64,000 nucleotides of DNA from Alisma plantago-aquatica (taxonomy: Eukaryota > Streptophyta > Magnoliopsida > Alismatales > Alismataceae): NCBI GenBank assembly GCA_963693085.1, contig OY856412.1:1413094394-1413158393 (forward strand), given 5' to 3'. Under the pieces are notes generated by a model. That model was not told where the DNA came from. It saw nothing but the letters and a program-made list of their open reading frames with translations, and searched no databases. The translations under genes were made by a program, and so were the position numbers. Positions within the stretch are counted from its first letter, which is position 1, and each line of letters begins with the position of its first letter. Of the stretch, positions 1 to 11,410 are shown piece by piece.

Positions 1-2541
1 TTTATTGCATTCACTTTGATGCAGTTGTAATATACATACTTGCACTTGACTTACATCATCATACATCTAAAATGGGCCAAGGAATCATACATCCATGTTA
101 GGCAACATACATCCACACCAGGCTATGTGCTCTAGTAGCTACAACCCATCATACTTATTTTTGTTCTATTAGATTTGGCGAAGTATAACTCATACTAGTT
201 CAACCAAGCAATCATATCCAAATACGAGCATTCAAGATATTACATATCATAGGCAACCAGAAAACTAGTCTTATACTTAATAAATCCCACGTACTTGAGT
301 TCAGAGATTTCTAATCATTCTTGCTCATCTAGATATTCGGTCATCACCTAATTAATAACAAATATTCATCATTAATACAAGGTTCACCATTATTAATGGT
401 GTTTAGGTCCAGATTGGGGTTTAGGCCAAACTTAGGTTTAAAATAACCTAAACTTGTTTCTAATATTTTTCTACTGACCTACATGTCATAATTAGGGTCT
501 GGTTCAATTTTCATAATTTTCTAATGATATGTCTATTTTATAGAATTAAAAGGAGGTTACAAACATGGAATTGGGTTTTAATCAGAAATGACCTATTATT
601 TTGACATAATAGTCAAATCTGAGTTCATATTTGGTTTCCACATCATACTAAGGTTCAGTAATATTTTTCTCATATTTAATTTCCATGATATGCTAATTAT
701 ACCGATAATATGATCTCAAAAGAAGCATTATCATCTACATTAAATATCATCATTATTTGTTCATCAAAGGTCTGATCTAAGGGTTGATTAATGTAGAGGA
801 TATTTTTCTGAGTCTAGGGATATTTTTGGGGCATTTATTGACCAAGGGGTCTATTTTCTATGCATTTTCTAAATTACAATGTATTTCAAAGATTTAAAAG
901 AAAATTACCTCTTGTTGTGGGGCCCAAGCCCTGAGGTGGTGCTCTATGATTGGACCACGCTGTCCATCATAGGTGTGTGCTCCCTTGTGATGGTTTAGGT
1001 TGGGCCGGTTTTCTTTCTTAGCCGCTCAGTTCAAATGGGTTCACACTTGAACCGCTGGGTCTATGATTGTCCTGAGAATGAACCTTGATCGACAAACGAC
1101 TCGTCCTTCCCGTCTACCTCTCTGCGACACAAAAGACTAATGCCGCTGCATAGCCACAGCGGTAATAAGTTAAGGGAAGTTGGGTCATATTGGGGAGAAG
1201 TGATCTTCACCTTCACATTTACAGAGGAGAGAGAGGGCTCCCACGACACAACTCTGAGTCGCAGGGTGACCAACACTTTCACGCCGATCACTATCTGGGA
1301 TCTGCGGCAGAGAAATCTCTACAAGGTTAAGGATTCTGAGAGTTAGGGCCTGGAAAATGGTGAGAAGATAGCACCCTCCTCTAAGAGAGAGGGGTTCCTG
1401 AATCGGCCTTTGTCGCCCCTATTTGAGGTTCCAAGCCCCTTCTACTCCTCGACGGTCTCCATGACCACCCAACGACTGCATCTGCCGCCGGAGTCAAGTT
1501 CTATCATGGCTACATCTTCAGTAGCGAGCCTTGGCTATCCTGAATGTAGGACATCTGCAGTCTCTAGGATCATGACCCCATTAAGATTAAGGCAACAATA
1601 TCCTCAGCATGAGGAGCATCAGGCCACTTCATCAGCATTGGCGAAGGCAGTATGGCAGAGCTTATCGCCATGGTTGAATGCTCTTTCCAAGAAGAAGCCA
1701 GAGCCACCAGAGGTCACAGACTCTAGCTCTTCCAGTCACTTGGATGCCACAGTGGATGATGGTTGCTCTCGAAGAGGGTTTCTTCAAATTCTATTAAACC
1801 TACCATGGTGCAAACGATGGTCCTAAACCACTCTGCGCCCACTACAGCAAACACCTGTGAAAGACGATAGAGAAGGGTGGATGGAGGCCATTGTCTCTCA
1901 GAATGATGGGTGTCCATTCTTGAGTGAAGGGTCAGACGATTTGGAGCGTTCCACTGATCGTGGTTTTTCCAAATAAATCTCCCTTAATTATCCCCACCAT
2001 CACCGAATCTTGGGGACACCTCATCTTGCTTCTGTTCCTCCCTTTCCGGAGGTTAGGAATGGCCTGAGACCTGTTCTGCCTCCCTTACTGGCAAGGGTTC
2101 CGCACAACCCAGCGGTACGAGTGGATGTGTGACATATCACATAGCAACAACTTTGATCTAAAACCAATGAGGTATTACTAATTTAATACACCTTCAAATC
2201 TCAATATAACTCAAACACAAGGCCCTAATCTAATGGGTTATTAACCCAAGCTCTATCATGACCAGTATTAGGTGATGACCAAGATTGGATTCAAAATACC
2301 ATCAATAGAGCCATTAAATTGTTATTGAATATGGTTAACTCCAAAGATTATTTTTCTCATTATAACTCCTAAAATATCACCCAAATAACCTCAAACAATC
2401 GTGCAGGCTCTATAATCATATATGCCTCTCAAATTGGTTTGATATGGATTCATTATGGCAATAAATGATTTTGTCATCAATTGGTCACCCATTTATAATG
2501 TCATAAAGGGTATCAAAACCCTAAAATCATGGGTCATCACA
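1..2541 (-). repeat. Element A left LTR, partial (3' LTR in element orientation)
   Basis: This stretch aligns with 5001-7562 almost throughout, with scattered substitutions and small indels (for example a 20-odd base stretch near 5058-5080 that is missing from the left copy near position 55). Roughly the first 450 bases of the LTR lie beyond the window edge. It ends at GGGTCATCACA. A more GC-rich block at about 930-2160 sits inside otherwise AT-rich sequence. Confidence 0.9.
1410..1826 (+). CDS. Unrecognised LTR-borne open frame, antisense to element A, copy 1
   Basis: This is a 138-codon open frame inside the left LTR of A, on the strand opposite to the element. Its counterpart at 6419-6847 is open over the same region. 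I recognise no domain. The middle part, from the ATSSVASLGYPEC motif to NALSKKKPE, is identical in both copies and contains only about two silent changes. The flanks differ at about fourteen residues, mostly through amino-acid-changing substitutions. That pattern does not argue for protein-level selection. It could be a captured host fragment or simply chance open sequence in the GC-richer part of the LTR. I do not assign a function. Confidence 0.2.
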   Translation: MSPLFEVPSPFYSSTVSMTTQRLHLPPESSSIMATSSVASLGYPECRTSAVSRIMTPLRLRQQYPQHEEHQATSSALAKAVWQSLSPWLNALSKKKPEPPEVTDSSSSSHLDATVDDGCSRRGFLQILLNLPWCKRWS

Positions 2542-4546
2542 TTCACCCCATCTTATATGGAATTTTGTCCTCAAAATTAAACTAATATCATACTTAAGAG
2601 GCTATTTAGGAGTTCAACTTCATATTGGCCACCATTTCTAGGTGATAGCGCGATGTAGATTTGGATATACCCTAAGTTGTCATTGGAGGATATAAAAGCA
2701 TCTTGGGTGTAACCACTCCACCTTATATATAGTGGAAGCATCACTTAATGTCTTAGCCATAACATGACATTATGATATCTTAGGATTACATAACCCCTAA
2801 GGGTACATGTTTTGTTCATAGTTTTAAAGTTTAGGAGGAATTCATTTATATGCCATGATATTCAGATCGTTCAAATCTAACATCATTAATATGTTTTATG
2901 ATCAACATCTTACAATGATTTCAACATAAGAGGAGATTTATCTTCATCCTTGATATTAGGATTTTTCTACATAAGAAGGGCTTACGTAACATGCTTGACC
3001 ATTAGGGTTTCACCCTATGGTGTGATATTCATACTCAACTTAGAAGCATACATTGATAAGGATCAAAGTTATGAACTATATTTTTGATCACATATCCTAT
3101 GATCCAAAAATATCTTTATATCAAGTTCATGAGTTCAACTTTTTATGTCTTGCATGTATTATGAGAAGGGAAAAAGAGAATATACTAAGTTTATCCCATG
3201 ATCTCAGCATCATATCTTTTATGTTTCATATGAAGGGGAAGAGAATATTTTAAAGTCAAACTTATCACGATTTCAATCTTGGGTACTACATGTATGATAG
3301 GGGGGAATATAGAATAGGTCAAGCTTATATGAGTGACTCCTTATATATAAATCATCTATATAGCTCAAGTGAGGTTGCTATCATCGTATATTAAGAAGGA
3401 GAAGAAGAAGAGAGAACATGTATGTTGAGTATCTTTTGCACAAAGCATCATACTCTCATAACTAGAGTTCATATATTACCTCACTTGCAACCAATGATGA
3501 GATTCACAAAATATGTCACTCCAGCTAGGACCTAACTCAGCCAAAGGATTGACTTTATCATATGGGTCATCTACCCATCCTTTTCTTTTACCCAATTCTC
3601 ACATATAGATTTGAATCATGCATAAGGTCTCAACTCAACACTCAAGAGTAATCTAGTGTAGGACACATTTTTTTAACACATATCTCATATATTGGAGGCT
3701 AGGTCCTATGACCTTCTCCCTGTGGGTCTTACTCTCTCTAGAGTTCACCACATACCTCATCCTACCACTAGATATCCTCCTTGTATAAGAGCTTGAGGCT
3801 CATGCACACTCATCTCTATCTTAACTTAGCTTATCTTAAGTAGGAAAAAGGGAATGTACTATCATCATCAAGATTTTGCAAAAATTCTACAAAATTAGAT
3901 TCAACAAGTATACAATGTAAACCTTTATAAGGAAACTTATACCATATGAGATCAAACTTAGATAAGATTTCACATGCTTATTTCAACTATCGTTCTATCA
4001 TCTACTCTATGTATCACATATCTTGATAAGGCTCTAGACATCTAATCTAGACTACTCTCTCTTCTAGACTGATGTCACTCCTTTTCACTTAGGTTGCATG
4101 AACACTAACTACTCTCCAGTGTGAGGGACACATTTTTATATTTACATATATATAATAAAATATTATATAGTTTTTCTCTGAGAAAGAAGACGTCAGAGAA
4201 AACTGTCGAGGTGTGAGCCGATTGGGAAACAAAACCAAACCAGCAAACTCGAGTGTCCAACACAGAGTAGATAGTCTGGTGCCATGTAATCTAATGAAAT
4301 GGTGAGAACATGGTGTAGACTAGTGTAGCTGCCCAATACATATGAGCTCTATATGGAAAGGGCTTTAGACACTTGTCTAAACCTAGTTCTCGAACATATA
4401 GGTTCTAACCTAGAGGCTAAGTCAAACCTTATCCCTATAGAACAACTTACTAAGTTCAAGGGTTTAAAGTAAAAGGTGAAATCATGTTTTATGTTTCATG
4501 GTGAGAAATCGTCAGGTGTAGCTATTTTTTATGCTCTGATACCAAC
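2542..4546 (-). other. Element A internal region, non-coding
   Basis: This is the 2.0 kb between the two A LTRs. The left end carries the reverse complement of a polypurine tract ('ttcaccccatctt'), and the right end carries the reversed primer-binding site. No reading frame of useful length and no gag, protease, RT, RNase H or integrase motif was seen on either strand. It is shorter than any complete gypsy coding region, so A must have depended on another element's proteins, or has suffered a large internal deletion. Confidence 0.7.
4533..4544 (-). promoter_or_regulatory. Element A primer-binding site (initiator Met tRNA)
   Basis: GCTCTGATACCA on the plus strand is the reverse complement of TGGTATCAGAGC, which matches the 3' end of plant initiator-Met tRNA. 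It lies two bases from the LTR that starts at 4547 and fixes the orientation as minus. Confidence 0.9.
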
Positions 4547-7500
4547 TGAAACGTCCCCAGATTGTCACCTTCTCAAAACCCCATGGAGATGAGAAGACAA
4601 AATCCGAAAATGTTAGCAATTATATCAGAGAGCGATGCGGAAGAGAAATACGCATACATGAACATAAAACCATAACATACACCATAACATTCTCAACATT
4701 TAACACATTTATATTAAACATGAATTACAATTGCATATTGAACGAGAATTTTACAAGTCTGAACATGTATGCTAACGTGATCTTAGACAATAGGTACAAC
4801 CTATACAACTGCTCACTCCCATCTTTTTCCTCCCATGCTATCTCTGAACCTAAAACATACGTGAAACAACAAATCAACACACAAGGTGTTGTGCAAGTGG
4901 GTAGAAAGATACATAAAAATATGTTTGCATAATTGAAATAACTTGAGAAAGAAAGATTAAAAGAAAACATTGTTTAAAGTGATAATCAGGTAAACATTCC
5001 TTTTATTGCATTCACTTTGATGCGGTTGTACTACACATACTTGCACTTGACTTACATCTAGTGTGGGCAATATAGTATCATCATACATCTAACATGGGCC
5101 AAGGAATCATACATCCATGTTAGGCAACATACATCCACACTAGGCTATGTGCTCTAGTAGCTACAACCCATCATACTCATTTTTGTTCTAATAGATTTGG
5201 CGAAGTATAACTCATACTAGTTCAACCAAGCAATCATATCCAAATACGAGCATTCAAGATATTACATATCATAGGCGACCAGAAAACTAGTCTTATACTT
5301 AATAAATCCCATGTACCTGAGTTCAGATATTTCTAATCATTCTTGCTCATCTAGATACCCGGTCATCACCCGATTAATAACAAATATTTATCATTAATAC
5401 AAGGTTCACCATTATTAATGGTATTTAGGTCCAGATTGGGGTTTAGGCCAAACTTAGGTTTAAACTAACCTAAACTTGTTTCTAATATTTTTCTACTGAC
5501 CTACACATCATAATTAGGGTCTGGTTCAATTTTCGTAATTTTCTAATGATAGGTCTATTTTATAGAATTAAAAGGAGGTTACAAACATGGAATTGGGTTT
5601 TAATGAGAAATGACCTATTATTTTGACATAATAGTCAAATATGAGTTCATATTTGGTTTCCACATCATACTAGGATTCAGTAATATTTTTCTCATATTTA
5701 ATTTCCATGATATGCTAATTATGCCAATAATATGATCTCAAAAGAAGCATTATCATCTACATTAAATATCATCATTATTTGTTCATCAAAGGTCTGATCT
5801 AAGTGTGAGTAATGTAGAGGATATTTTTCTGAGTCTAGGGATATTTTTGGGGCATTTATTGACCAAGGGGTCTATTTTCTATGCATTTTCTAAGTTACAA
5901 TGTATTTCAAAGATTTAAAAGAAAATTACCTCTTACTGTGGGGCCCAAGCCCTGAGGTGGTGCTCTATGATTGGACCACACTGTCCATCATAGGTGTGCA
6001 CTCCCTTGTGATGGTTTAGGCTGGGCCGGTTTTCTTTCTTAGCCGCTCAGTTCAAATGGGTTCACACTTGAACCAATGGGTCTATGATTGTCCTGAGAAT
6101 GAACCTTGATCGACCAACGACTCGTCCTTCCCGTCTGCCTCTCTGTGACACAAAATATTGATGCTGCCGCATAGCCACGCCAACAAGAAGTTAAGGGTGG
6201 TTGGGTCAGATTGGGGAGAAGTGATCTTCACCTTCACGTTTGCAGAGGAGAGAAAGGGCTCCCACGACACAACTCTGAGTCTCAGGGTGACCAGCACTGT
6301 CACGCCGATCACTGTCTCAGATCTACGGTAGAGAAATCTCTGTAAGGTTAAGGCTTTTGAGAGTTAGGGCCTGGAAAATGGTGAGAAGATAGCACCCTCC
6401 TATAAGAGAGAGGGGTTCATGAATCAGCCTTTGTCGCCCCTATTTGAGGTTCCAAGCCCCTGCTGCTCCTCGACGGTCTCCATGACCACCCAACGGATGC
6501 AACTGCCGCCGGAGTCAAGTTCTGTCGTGGCTACATCTTCAGTAGCGAGCCTTGGCTATCCTGAATGTAGGACATCTGCAGTCTCTAGGATCATGACCCC
6601 ATTAAGATTAAGGCAACAATATCCTCAGCATGAGGAGCATCAGGCCACTTCATCAGCATTGGCTAAGGCAGTATGGCAGAGCTTATCACCATGGTTGAAT
6701 GCTCTTTCCAAGAAGAAGCCAGAGTCACCAAAGATCACAGACTCTAGCTCTTCCAGTTGCTTGGACACCACAATGGATGATGGTTGCGCTCGAAGAGGGT
6801 TTCTTCAACTTCTATTAAACCTACCATGGTGCAAACGATGGTCCTAAACCACTCTGCGCCCACTGCAACAAACACCTGTGAGAGACAATAGAGAAGGGTG
6901 GATGGAGGCCATTGTCTCTCAGAATGATGGGTGTCCATTCTCGAGTGAAGGGTCAGATGATTTGGAGCATTCCACCGATCGTGGTTTTTCTAACTAAATC
7001 TCCCTTAATTATCCCCACCATCACCGAATCTTGGGGACACCTCATCTTGCTTATGTTCCTCCCTTTCCAGAGGTTAGGAATGGCCTGAGACCTGTTCTGC
7101 CTCCCTTGCTGGCAAGGGTGCTGCACAGCCCAGTGGTACGAGTGGATGTGTGACATATCACATAGCAACAACTTTGATCTAAAATCAATGAGGTATTACT
7201 CATTTAATACACCTTCAAATCTCAATATAACTCAAACACAAGGCCCTAATCTAATGGGTTATTAACCCAAGCTCTATCATGACCAGTATTAGGTGACGAC
7301 CAAGATTGGATTCAAAATACCATCAATAGAGCCATTAAATTGTTATTGAATAAGGTTAACTCCAAAGATTATTTTTCTCATTATAACTCCCAAAATCTCA
7401 CCCAAATAACCTCAAACAATCGTGCAGGCTCTATAATCATATATGCCTCTCAAATTGGTTTGATATGGCTTCATTATGGCAATAAATGATTTTTTCATCA

Positions 7501-7562
7501 ATTGGTCACCCATTTATAATTTCATAAAGGGTATCAAAACCCTAAAATCATGGGTCATCACA
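4547..7562 (-). repeat. Element A right LTR, complete (5' LTR in element orientation)
   Basis: This 3016-base LTR runs on the plus strand from TGAAACGTCCCC to GGGTCATCACA. From 5001 on it matches the left LTR. The base after it, 7563, begins 'taggaggaggccgata', which matches 35808 onward in the other LTR of element G, so A inserted in the G 5' LTR at the position equivalent to about 35808. TAGGA (7563-7567) is the candidate target duplication, but its partner is outside the window. Confidence 0.9.
6419..6847 (+). CDS. Unrecognised LTR-borne open frame, antisense to element A, copy 2
   Basis: This is a 142-codon counterpart of the frame at 1410-1826, in the right LTR of A. It starts a few codons earlier and ends at the same place. 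No family was recognised. It persists because the two LTRs are copies of one another; the number of replacement differences between the copies is high relative to silent ones. A gene fragment carried within the LTR is possible but unproven. Confidence 0.2.
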   Translation: MNQPLSPLFEVPSPCCSSTVSMTTQRMQLPPESSSVVATSSVASLGYPECRTSAVSRIMTPLRLRQQYPQHEEHQATSSALAKAVWQSLSPWLNALSKKKPESPKITDSSSSSCLDTTMDDGCARRGFLQLLLNLPWCKRWS

Positions 7563-8047
7563 TAGGAGGAGGCCGATACACAGGGTGAACTGAGATGCTT
7601 GGTTAGGCCAATATGTTAGTGCTGGTCGATAGGCTAGGGGAACATTGTGCCTTGAGAGGCCGTCACGACTTGTGATGCCTTTGGCCGTTATCCCTGTGAC
7701 AGGTCATTACGTCCTAGCCTAACGACATGCTTTGCTGATGGCTTAGAAATGATATGTATGGTTGTTATGCTAGGGTATCATTGCCGTCACAATTGGGCCA
7801 TCATGCCTTGAAGGTGTTGTTGCCCGATCCACCCCTGACAGCCCGTCACAGTTGATGTGTTGTGGAGGCCAATATCTTGTTATCCCGATAAGCTAGGGCA
7901 TTGCCCGATACCTTGACGACCTGTTACACCTTGTGTGGTGATGCCTGATACATCAACGTTACCCAATATGCTGACGCCATTATGCCTTGATCGCATTGCC
8001 CAATATACCTAGTTGGACAACACACTCTCCTTAGGTGAGGTGCTAAC
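7563..8047 (+). repeat. Element G 5' LTR, fragment 1 (between A and B)
   Basis: This 485-base stretch matches 35808-36305 in the G 3' LTR. It is full of short GATAC/CGATA words and contains no gene. It is cut on the left by element A and on the right by element B at the B target site. Confidence 0.85.
8043..8047 (+). repeat. Target-site duplication CTAAC, left copy (element B)
   Basis: CTAAC immediately precedes the first B LTR and recurs at 26773-26777 after the last one. The unoccupied equivalent in the G 3' LTR has a single CTAAC at 36301-36305. Confidence 0.92.
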
Positions 8048-11000
8048 TGTAACGACCCCGCCTCCCAGTAACCCCCAATTAAGGGAGACCCGAAGGTCAG
8101 AGCCGTTATTCGATTAACAGGATCAAAGGTTCAACACATAATCAATAATAATTATGAAATTCTACTAACTAACTGGAATTTGGTATAAAAATTAAAACTT
8201 TAGTTACCTTTGAAAACTTTGGAAATCTATCTATCCAGAGCTTGAATTATTCTATCTAATCTTCCTTGCACTTTATTTCTTATTTCTACAATGTGTTACT
8301 TTACTATTTGTTCTTTCAACTGTTGTTCCTAAAACACCAAAAAACAAAATGTCGGTCAGTATATCGAAATATACTGGTATGTGGGAACAACCAAAATCTT
8401 GCAAATATGGCTAACAATTTAATAATCACAATCAAATTAATTAACCAACCAATTTACACTTTTCCGTATGACATTCTCCACCGCTTTTGCCCTAACCCTG
8501 GCATATCCACCTTAGGGTTTCCTTTGCCAATGACTTAAGGCCACCTTCTCAATCCCAAGCTTGGTGCCTGGGGGTCACCACTCATGGTGCCCACTAGTCA
8601 TGCAATATCATAGGCCACCTTCTCATTCCCAAGCTTGGTACCTGGGGTCACCACTCAAGGTGTCTATTGGTCTACCCATCTGGGCCTGACCTTTGGCATC
8701 ATCCATCAGGGTGGCATGTAGGTGCGAGAATACATACTTCTATTTTTAATGTGATAATCATAGTGACTTTATGATTTGCAAGTATGAACATCCAACAGAT
8801 AATTTGCATTCAATGCGATTAACCATCCGGAAAATCCTCAGGAAACTAAGGCGGTTATCCATAATTAACCACATACCTGATTTGCAGATTCAACAAGCTA
8901 TTACTAATTCCAAGCAAGCAAGTAATCCAAGAAGCAGTTCAACAATCATAGAATTCTTGAAAAGCATACGTAGCCTATTTACTACACTTTACCAAGAATA
9001 TACCTATTTAATTGACTTGAATTCACTTTCTAGGGTTTCTAATCCGAATTGGGTTTTATTTTACAACTTTCCACATTCATACCCTAGAACACCAGTTCTA
9101 AGTGCAAAACCCTAATTACTCACATATTCACATTAGAGCCTTTTTATCATCTTAGGTTCCTTTCGGATTAACAACTCCTGGTTCATTATGATCTAATTCA
9201 CCTATGAATTCCATTTATCATTAATTCCAAATTTATCCATTAGAAAACCCTAATTATCATGTTAAGGGTTTCTATCCATGATTAGGAACTTTTTATATTC
9301 CAAATATCTTAGAGCCATCATTTAACAACATATTATCATATTTTTCAAATTAAATCTGATCTTATACTCTTTTACCCTAAATTAGGGTTTCTAAGTGCTT
9401 AATCATTCATAATTGGTGTAAAACCCTAAATCATGTAATATATCATCTAGATCAGGTTCAAGTTTATCATTAATATTTCATCAGGTTACTATTACTTAAT
9501 TTCTTCAATTAAGCATCATGAACCTAGCCATTAATTTCAATTAGGGTTGCTAACATAATTTCAAAACCCTTTTCATTAACTTAGCAAACTTTTGCAAATA
9601 TATACAAATTTAGGTCTCCAAACCATTTTAATGCATTCCTCATATTTTTCCAATCATTTTTCATGTATTAACTTCCCTCATCCGAGTTTTCTAGCTCAAG
9701 ATACAATTTTTAACAAGAAAACACTTTTTATTATTTATTTGCTATTTTCTAGAAAACCCAGGGCCACCCGATCCATGGTCCGCGGATCCACTGAGGATCC
9801 AACGACCATGGATGCACGCACCCCTTAAAAAGCGATCAAAAGTAACAAAAGACACGACTGCCCTTACCAACAAAACAGGCGCGGAGGGGCAATCCGGTAA
9901 AAGGCCAGGGTCTTCTTCTTCTTTTTCCTTGCGTCGAGCACAGCAGGTGTGCGCTGGTCAACCTTAGTGTTGACTTCGCCATCCCAGCCACCTGCGACCG
10001 CGCCAACAGGTTGGGAAGCTCCGTCTACCATCGACGAACTCGACTAGGGGCCCAATTGCAGGCGGTAAGAACGTCGGGGCTCTCTCCTACTTGCCGAACT
10101 TCGGCGAGCTTCACGGAGGTGGTGAGGGCGAAGGTTGAAGTAGATTTAGCAATTGAAGGCACCAACGAGATCCTTGTGCTCTGCCGCAGGGTTTTGGACC
10201 AGCAAAAGAGATGTTGATACCCCCTATCACCATCCCCTATATATAGGGTCGGCAACCCCCTGTCGGATTGGGTACTTCCTCAATCGGCAACCAAACCTCA
10301 TCACACCAAGGGTGTTTCTCTTCGGTTTCTTTCCTTGAGTCCAACAGAATCCTTATCCAGCTTGCACATCCAATGAATCACGAGGAATCTAAGAGGGAAA
10401 GTCCCTCAATTAGCCACAGAATCACAGTCCCAATGGGACTTAGGCGAAGGCCGTTCAACGTTGGATCAAGATCCAACAGACCTTGTTGTTCGCGTTCAAA
10501 CACAAAGGAAAGAAATATATTTCTTTAATTCCAAATAATTTCCAAATTGGAGATAACTTGGAAAATCGATATCTCCCAAACCATAACTCCAAATTAACTC
10601 AAATTTTTAGGGAATGTTCCTTTTAATTATTTCCTAGCTTTGTAAAAAAATTGGGAAACAAAAAGCAATGTATGAGAAGGCTTCCTTCTCTCCCAATTTC
10701 TCTCATTAACTAATCCAAATTAATTTGTATTCCTTTTTTCTTTGTGATTATCTTGTTAGTTTGGGTCCCTTGGACCTCAAGAAATCCCAAAGGCATGGAT
10801 TCCCATATTGGGGAAAATCTATTTGCCTTTATCTTCACTTGAAAGTCAATTTCTCATATTTCCCTTTTATTAATCAATTTTGTTTCCTTTTTAATTTTCT
10901 TTTAAAGGGATTTCTCTTTATCTCTCTTCTATTTTCCTATTGGGATTTCTTATAACATTAGGAATCCTTGGGATATGAAAATCCACCAAGGATAACTCAA

Positions 11001-11410
11001 GTATACCCCTTTTTACATATTTTCCACATTTTAACATTATTTTCAATTTCTTTCTTAACAAGGAAATACTTAATTGGTCTTTTCTTTTCTTATTGCATCC
11101 TCTATGCAACTTTAGACTCCTTGGGACCCAAGGAACCCAAGAGGCACGAAATCCAACTTTCGATTGCATTCCTTTGCCTTCTAGAGGTTTCTACCTCATC
11201 TCTCTTTTCTCAACAACTCAATTATTCATTACTTAATTGAATTTCCTTGTTATTGGACCCAATAGCCAATAAAGCACACAAATCAAACAACAAGGCTATT
11301 TTAAATGAAATTCATTTATTCACACAAATTTTATCATTATTTGTCTAAATATCTTTAATATGATAAATTACATTTCTCACCAAAGGAACCCAAAATTTGG
11401 GGTTGTAACA
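8048..11410 (-). repeat. Element B LTR 1
   Basis: This 3363-base LTR runs from TGTAACGACCCC to GGGTTGTAACA on the plus strand. It contains an imperfect duplication of about 72 bases near 8541-8664, a run of telo-box-like AAACCCTAA/TTAGGGTTT words between about 8510 and 9550, a GC-richer block at about 9760-10300, and a TATA-like palindrome at 10235-10248. Open frames on its plus strand, such as the 114-codon one at 8771-9115, recur in the other LTRs only because the LTRs are copies. Confidence 0.93.
10235..10248 (-). promoter_or_regulatory. Putative TATA box of element B LTR 1
   Basis: CCCTATATATAGGG lies in the GC-richer part of the LTR. The element reads leftward, so the start site would be about 30 bases to the left. 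The palindrome has no inherent direction; strand is taken from the element. Confidence 0.5.

Larger units (their letters stand above)
1..7562 (-). mobile_element. Element A: minus-strand gypsy-like LTR retrotransposon with long LTRs and a short internal region (left edge cut by window)
   Basis: Two long direct repeats (1-2541 and the matching part of 4547-7562) flank a 2.0 kb core. The core ends on the right with the reverse complement of an initiator-Met primer-binding site, directly followed by the right repeat, so the element reads right to left. On its own strand the right LTR begins TGTGATGACCC and ends GACGTTTCA, which gives the usual TG...CA ends. The core begins, next to the left LTR, with a C-rich tract and 'aattttgtcctcaaaatt', which resembles the reversed 3' end of Tekay-type gypsy elements. 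No gag or pol motif was found, so it looks non-autonomous. Its right end lies inside the 5' LTR of element G. The left target duplication is outside the window. Confidence 0.85.

Noticed and set aside
1..7562. Segmental duplication of 1-2541 and 5001-7562
   Set aside because: The two copies are LTRs of one element: a primer-binding site and polypurine-like tract sit at the inner edges and the ends are TG...CA.
8771..9115. 114-codon open frame repeated at 16456-16800 and 24139-24483
   Set aside because: It is conserved only because the three B LTRs are near-identical copies. It is antisense to the element, has no recognised domain, and lies in low-complexity AT-rich sequence.
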